Of a stretch of 64,000 bases of DNA, positions 63,506 to 64,000 are shown piece by piece. Source of the DNA: VBDM01 sp035651815 (lineage in GTDB: Bacteria; Pseudomonadota; Gammaproteobacteria; Burkholderiales; SG8-39); contig DASRFB010000023.1 of the NCBI GenBank assembly GCA_035651815.1, positions 202,937 through 266,936 on the forward strand, given 5' to 3'. Every line of letters starts with the position of its first letter. The first letter of the stretch is position 1. Under the pieces are notes generated by a model, which searched no databases, was not told the DNA's origin, and saw nothing but the letters and a program-made list of their open reading frames with translations. Position numbers and translations under genes: made by a program.

Positions 63506-63569
63506 GGAATTCCCCTCAGATGGAACGATCGGCCGGCGGCGCCGGCCTCGGCGCCGCCCCGATCGAATG

Positions 63570-63596
63570 TATCCCCCCGGTTCGCGAGGCGTTTAG
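63570..63596 (-). promoter_or_regulatory. Sigma-28-type promoter, proximal copy (minus, peptide gene)
   Basis: Minus strand: CTAAAC, 16 nt, GGATAC, 65 nt upstream of the peptide ATG. Confidence 0.7.
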
Positions 63597-63633
63597 CCGC
63601 GCCACGGGGGCCCGGCTCCCCGACTCGACAAAG

Positions 63634-63660
63634 TATCCGGCGATTGCGCCGGATGTTTAG
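63634..63660 (-). promoter_or_regulatory. Sigma-28-type promoter, distal copy (minus, peptide gene)
   Basis: Minus strand: CTAAAC, 16 nt, GGATAC, 64 nt behind the proximal copy. Tandem promoters would raise peptide expression. Confidence 0.66.
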
Positions 63661-63715
63661 GCGCGGCGATCCGGCGCGGCGCGAAATATCGCGCGCCCTT
63701 CCCGCCTAAACAAAT

Positions 63716-63742
63716 CCGGCGACCGCGGGAAACCTTCCGACG
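63716..63742 (+). promoter_or_regulatory. Sigma-28-type promoter (plus, long-protein gene)
   Basis: CTAAAC (63716-63721), 16 nt, GGAAAC, 66 nt upstream of the ATG at 63809. It shares the CCTTCCG word after the -10-like half with the element at 55776. Confidence 0.62.
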
Positions 63743-63808
63743 TGGGTGCTCGGGCCTGCCGATCGGGCCTCGAGGTAAGAGCGCGTTAAGCGAAGAAAGG
63801 ACGACGCC

Positions 63809-64000
63809 ATGGCAGCGGTGGTCTCGGGCAACAGCCTCGGTCTTCTCAATTCCTCCCTGTACGTTCTCGGCTCGCAAGCCCTCGGTCAAGCCGGGCAAGG
63901 CCGCGCGGGCGAGCGCGTGTACGTGAACGCCGCGACCGGCAACCTGGTGGTGCAGAACCAGGACGAGCTCCTCCTGGGACGCGGACCCGACCTCGGGCTG
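63809..64000 (+). CDS. N-terminus of a probably long surface or secreted repeat protein, partial
   Basis: Only 64 codons are in the window. The start MAAVVSGNSLGLLNSSLYVL and the following VNAATGNLVVQNQDELLLGR with GRGPDLGL resemble, from memory, the beginning of very large secreted or cell-surface proteins that continue with RHS/YD- or cadherin-like repeats. There is no classical signal peptide, so type I or type III-like export is possible. AGAAAGGA precedes the ATG and a sigma-28-type promoter lies 66 nt upstream. The family call is tentative; the open frame and signals are clear. Confidence 0.55.
   Translation, partial: MAAVVSGNSLGLLNSSLYVLGSQALGQAGQGRAGERVYVNAATGNLVVQNQDELLLGRGPDLGL

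Larger units (their letters stand above)
63506..63808. other. Divergent control region with three sigma-28-type promoters
   Basis: 303 nt between the 66-aa peptide gene (minus) and the long-protein gene (plus). It contains two tandem minus-strand copies and one plus-strand copy of the bipartite element, several CCGG(A/C)-rich repeats, and no gene that I can support. Confidence 0.7.

Noticed and set aside
55733..63721. GTTTAG/CTAAAC pairs considered as palindromic operators or ends of small mobile elements
   Set aside because: Spacing between the two halves of a pair varies, whereas spacing from each CTAAAC to its GGA(T/G/A)A is always 16 nt and orientation always faces a gene. A promoter fits better.

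Overview
The window is high-GC and densely coded. It reads as a chromosomal segment of a betaproteobacterium, probably Burkholderiales or a close relative. The evidence is the gene order murA-hisGDCBHAFIE-hinT-tatABC-htrA-petABC-sspAB, an mlaFEDACB lipid-transport block, a Bug-type solute-binding protein and an MSHA-type pilus locus. There is one tRNA (Thr, anticodon TGT). I saw no rRNA, CRISPR array or insertion sequence.

Layout. 1-8.2 kb (minus strand): ABC ATPase, sigma-54-dependent response regulator, then mshM, mshL, mshN and mshE (cut by the window edge). 8.4-15.3 kb (plus): Mla phospholipid transport, a second ABC exporter pair, ibaG and murA. 15.4-24 kb (plus): a complete histidine operon apart from hisZ, then hinT and tatABC. 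24-29.3 kb: a membrane-anchored HtrA protease (minus), the cytochrome bc1 genes petABC, and sspA/sspB split by a hairpin and a dispersed inverted repeat. 29.4-33.6 kb: a FixL/FixJ-like pair, tRNA-Thr, a Bug protein and a TPR protein.

34-54.7 kb (plus) is one tightly packed flagellar run: fliQR-flhBA-fliK-fhlB-flgFGAHIBC-fliEF-[188-aa protein]-fliHIJ-[219-aa protein]-flgDE-[SpoA protein]-fliNOP-fliA. Rod, hook, rings, export gate, ATPase and sigma-28 are present. No flagellin, cap, hook-filament junction, motor, chemotaxis, flgM or flgJ gene is in the window. The fliG position holds a short unrelated-looking protein, the FliM-like protein looks more like SctQ, and FlhB has NPTR instead of NPTH.

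54.7-64 kb is an accessory region of mostly unrecognised genes: TPR proteins, two tandem PP-loop (SGGIDS) proteins, an ATP-grasp/TPR fusion, a radical SAM protein, a DUF3050 heme-oxygenase-like protein, a 66-aa peptide and the first 64 codons of what is probably a long surface or secreted protein. The most striking observation is a bipartite element, (C/T)TAAAC-N16-GGA(T/G/A)A. It occurs eight times in the five gaps I examined closely around the flagellar and accessory genes, always pointing at a gene, and several copies form divergent pairs. Its geometry equals the sigma-28 promoter (TAAA-N18-GATA). I infer that the fliA product drives a late regulon made of this peptide-modification-like cluster, the long protein and TPR adaptors, and that the apparatus may be a specialised flagellum or a flagellum-derived secretion machine. 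That system-level reading is inference.
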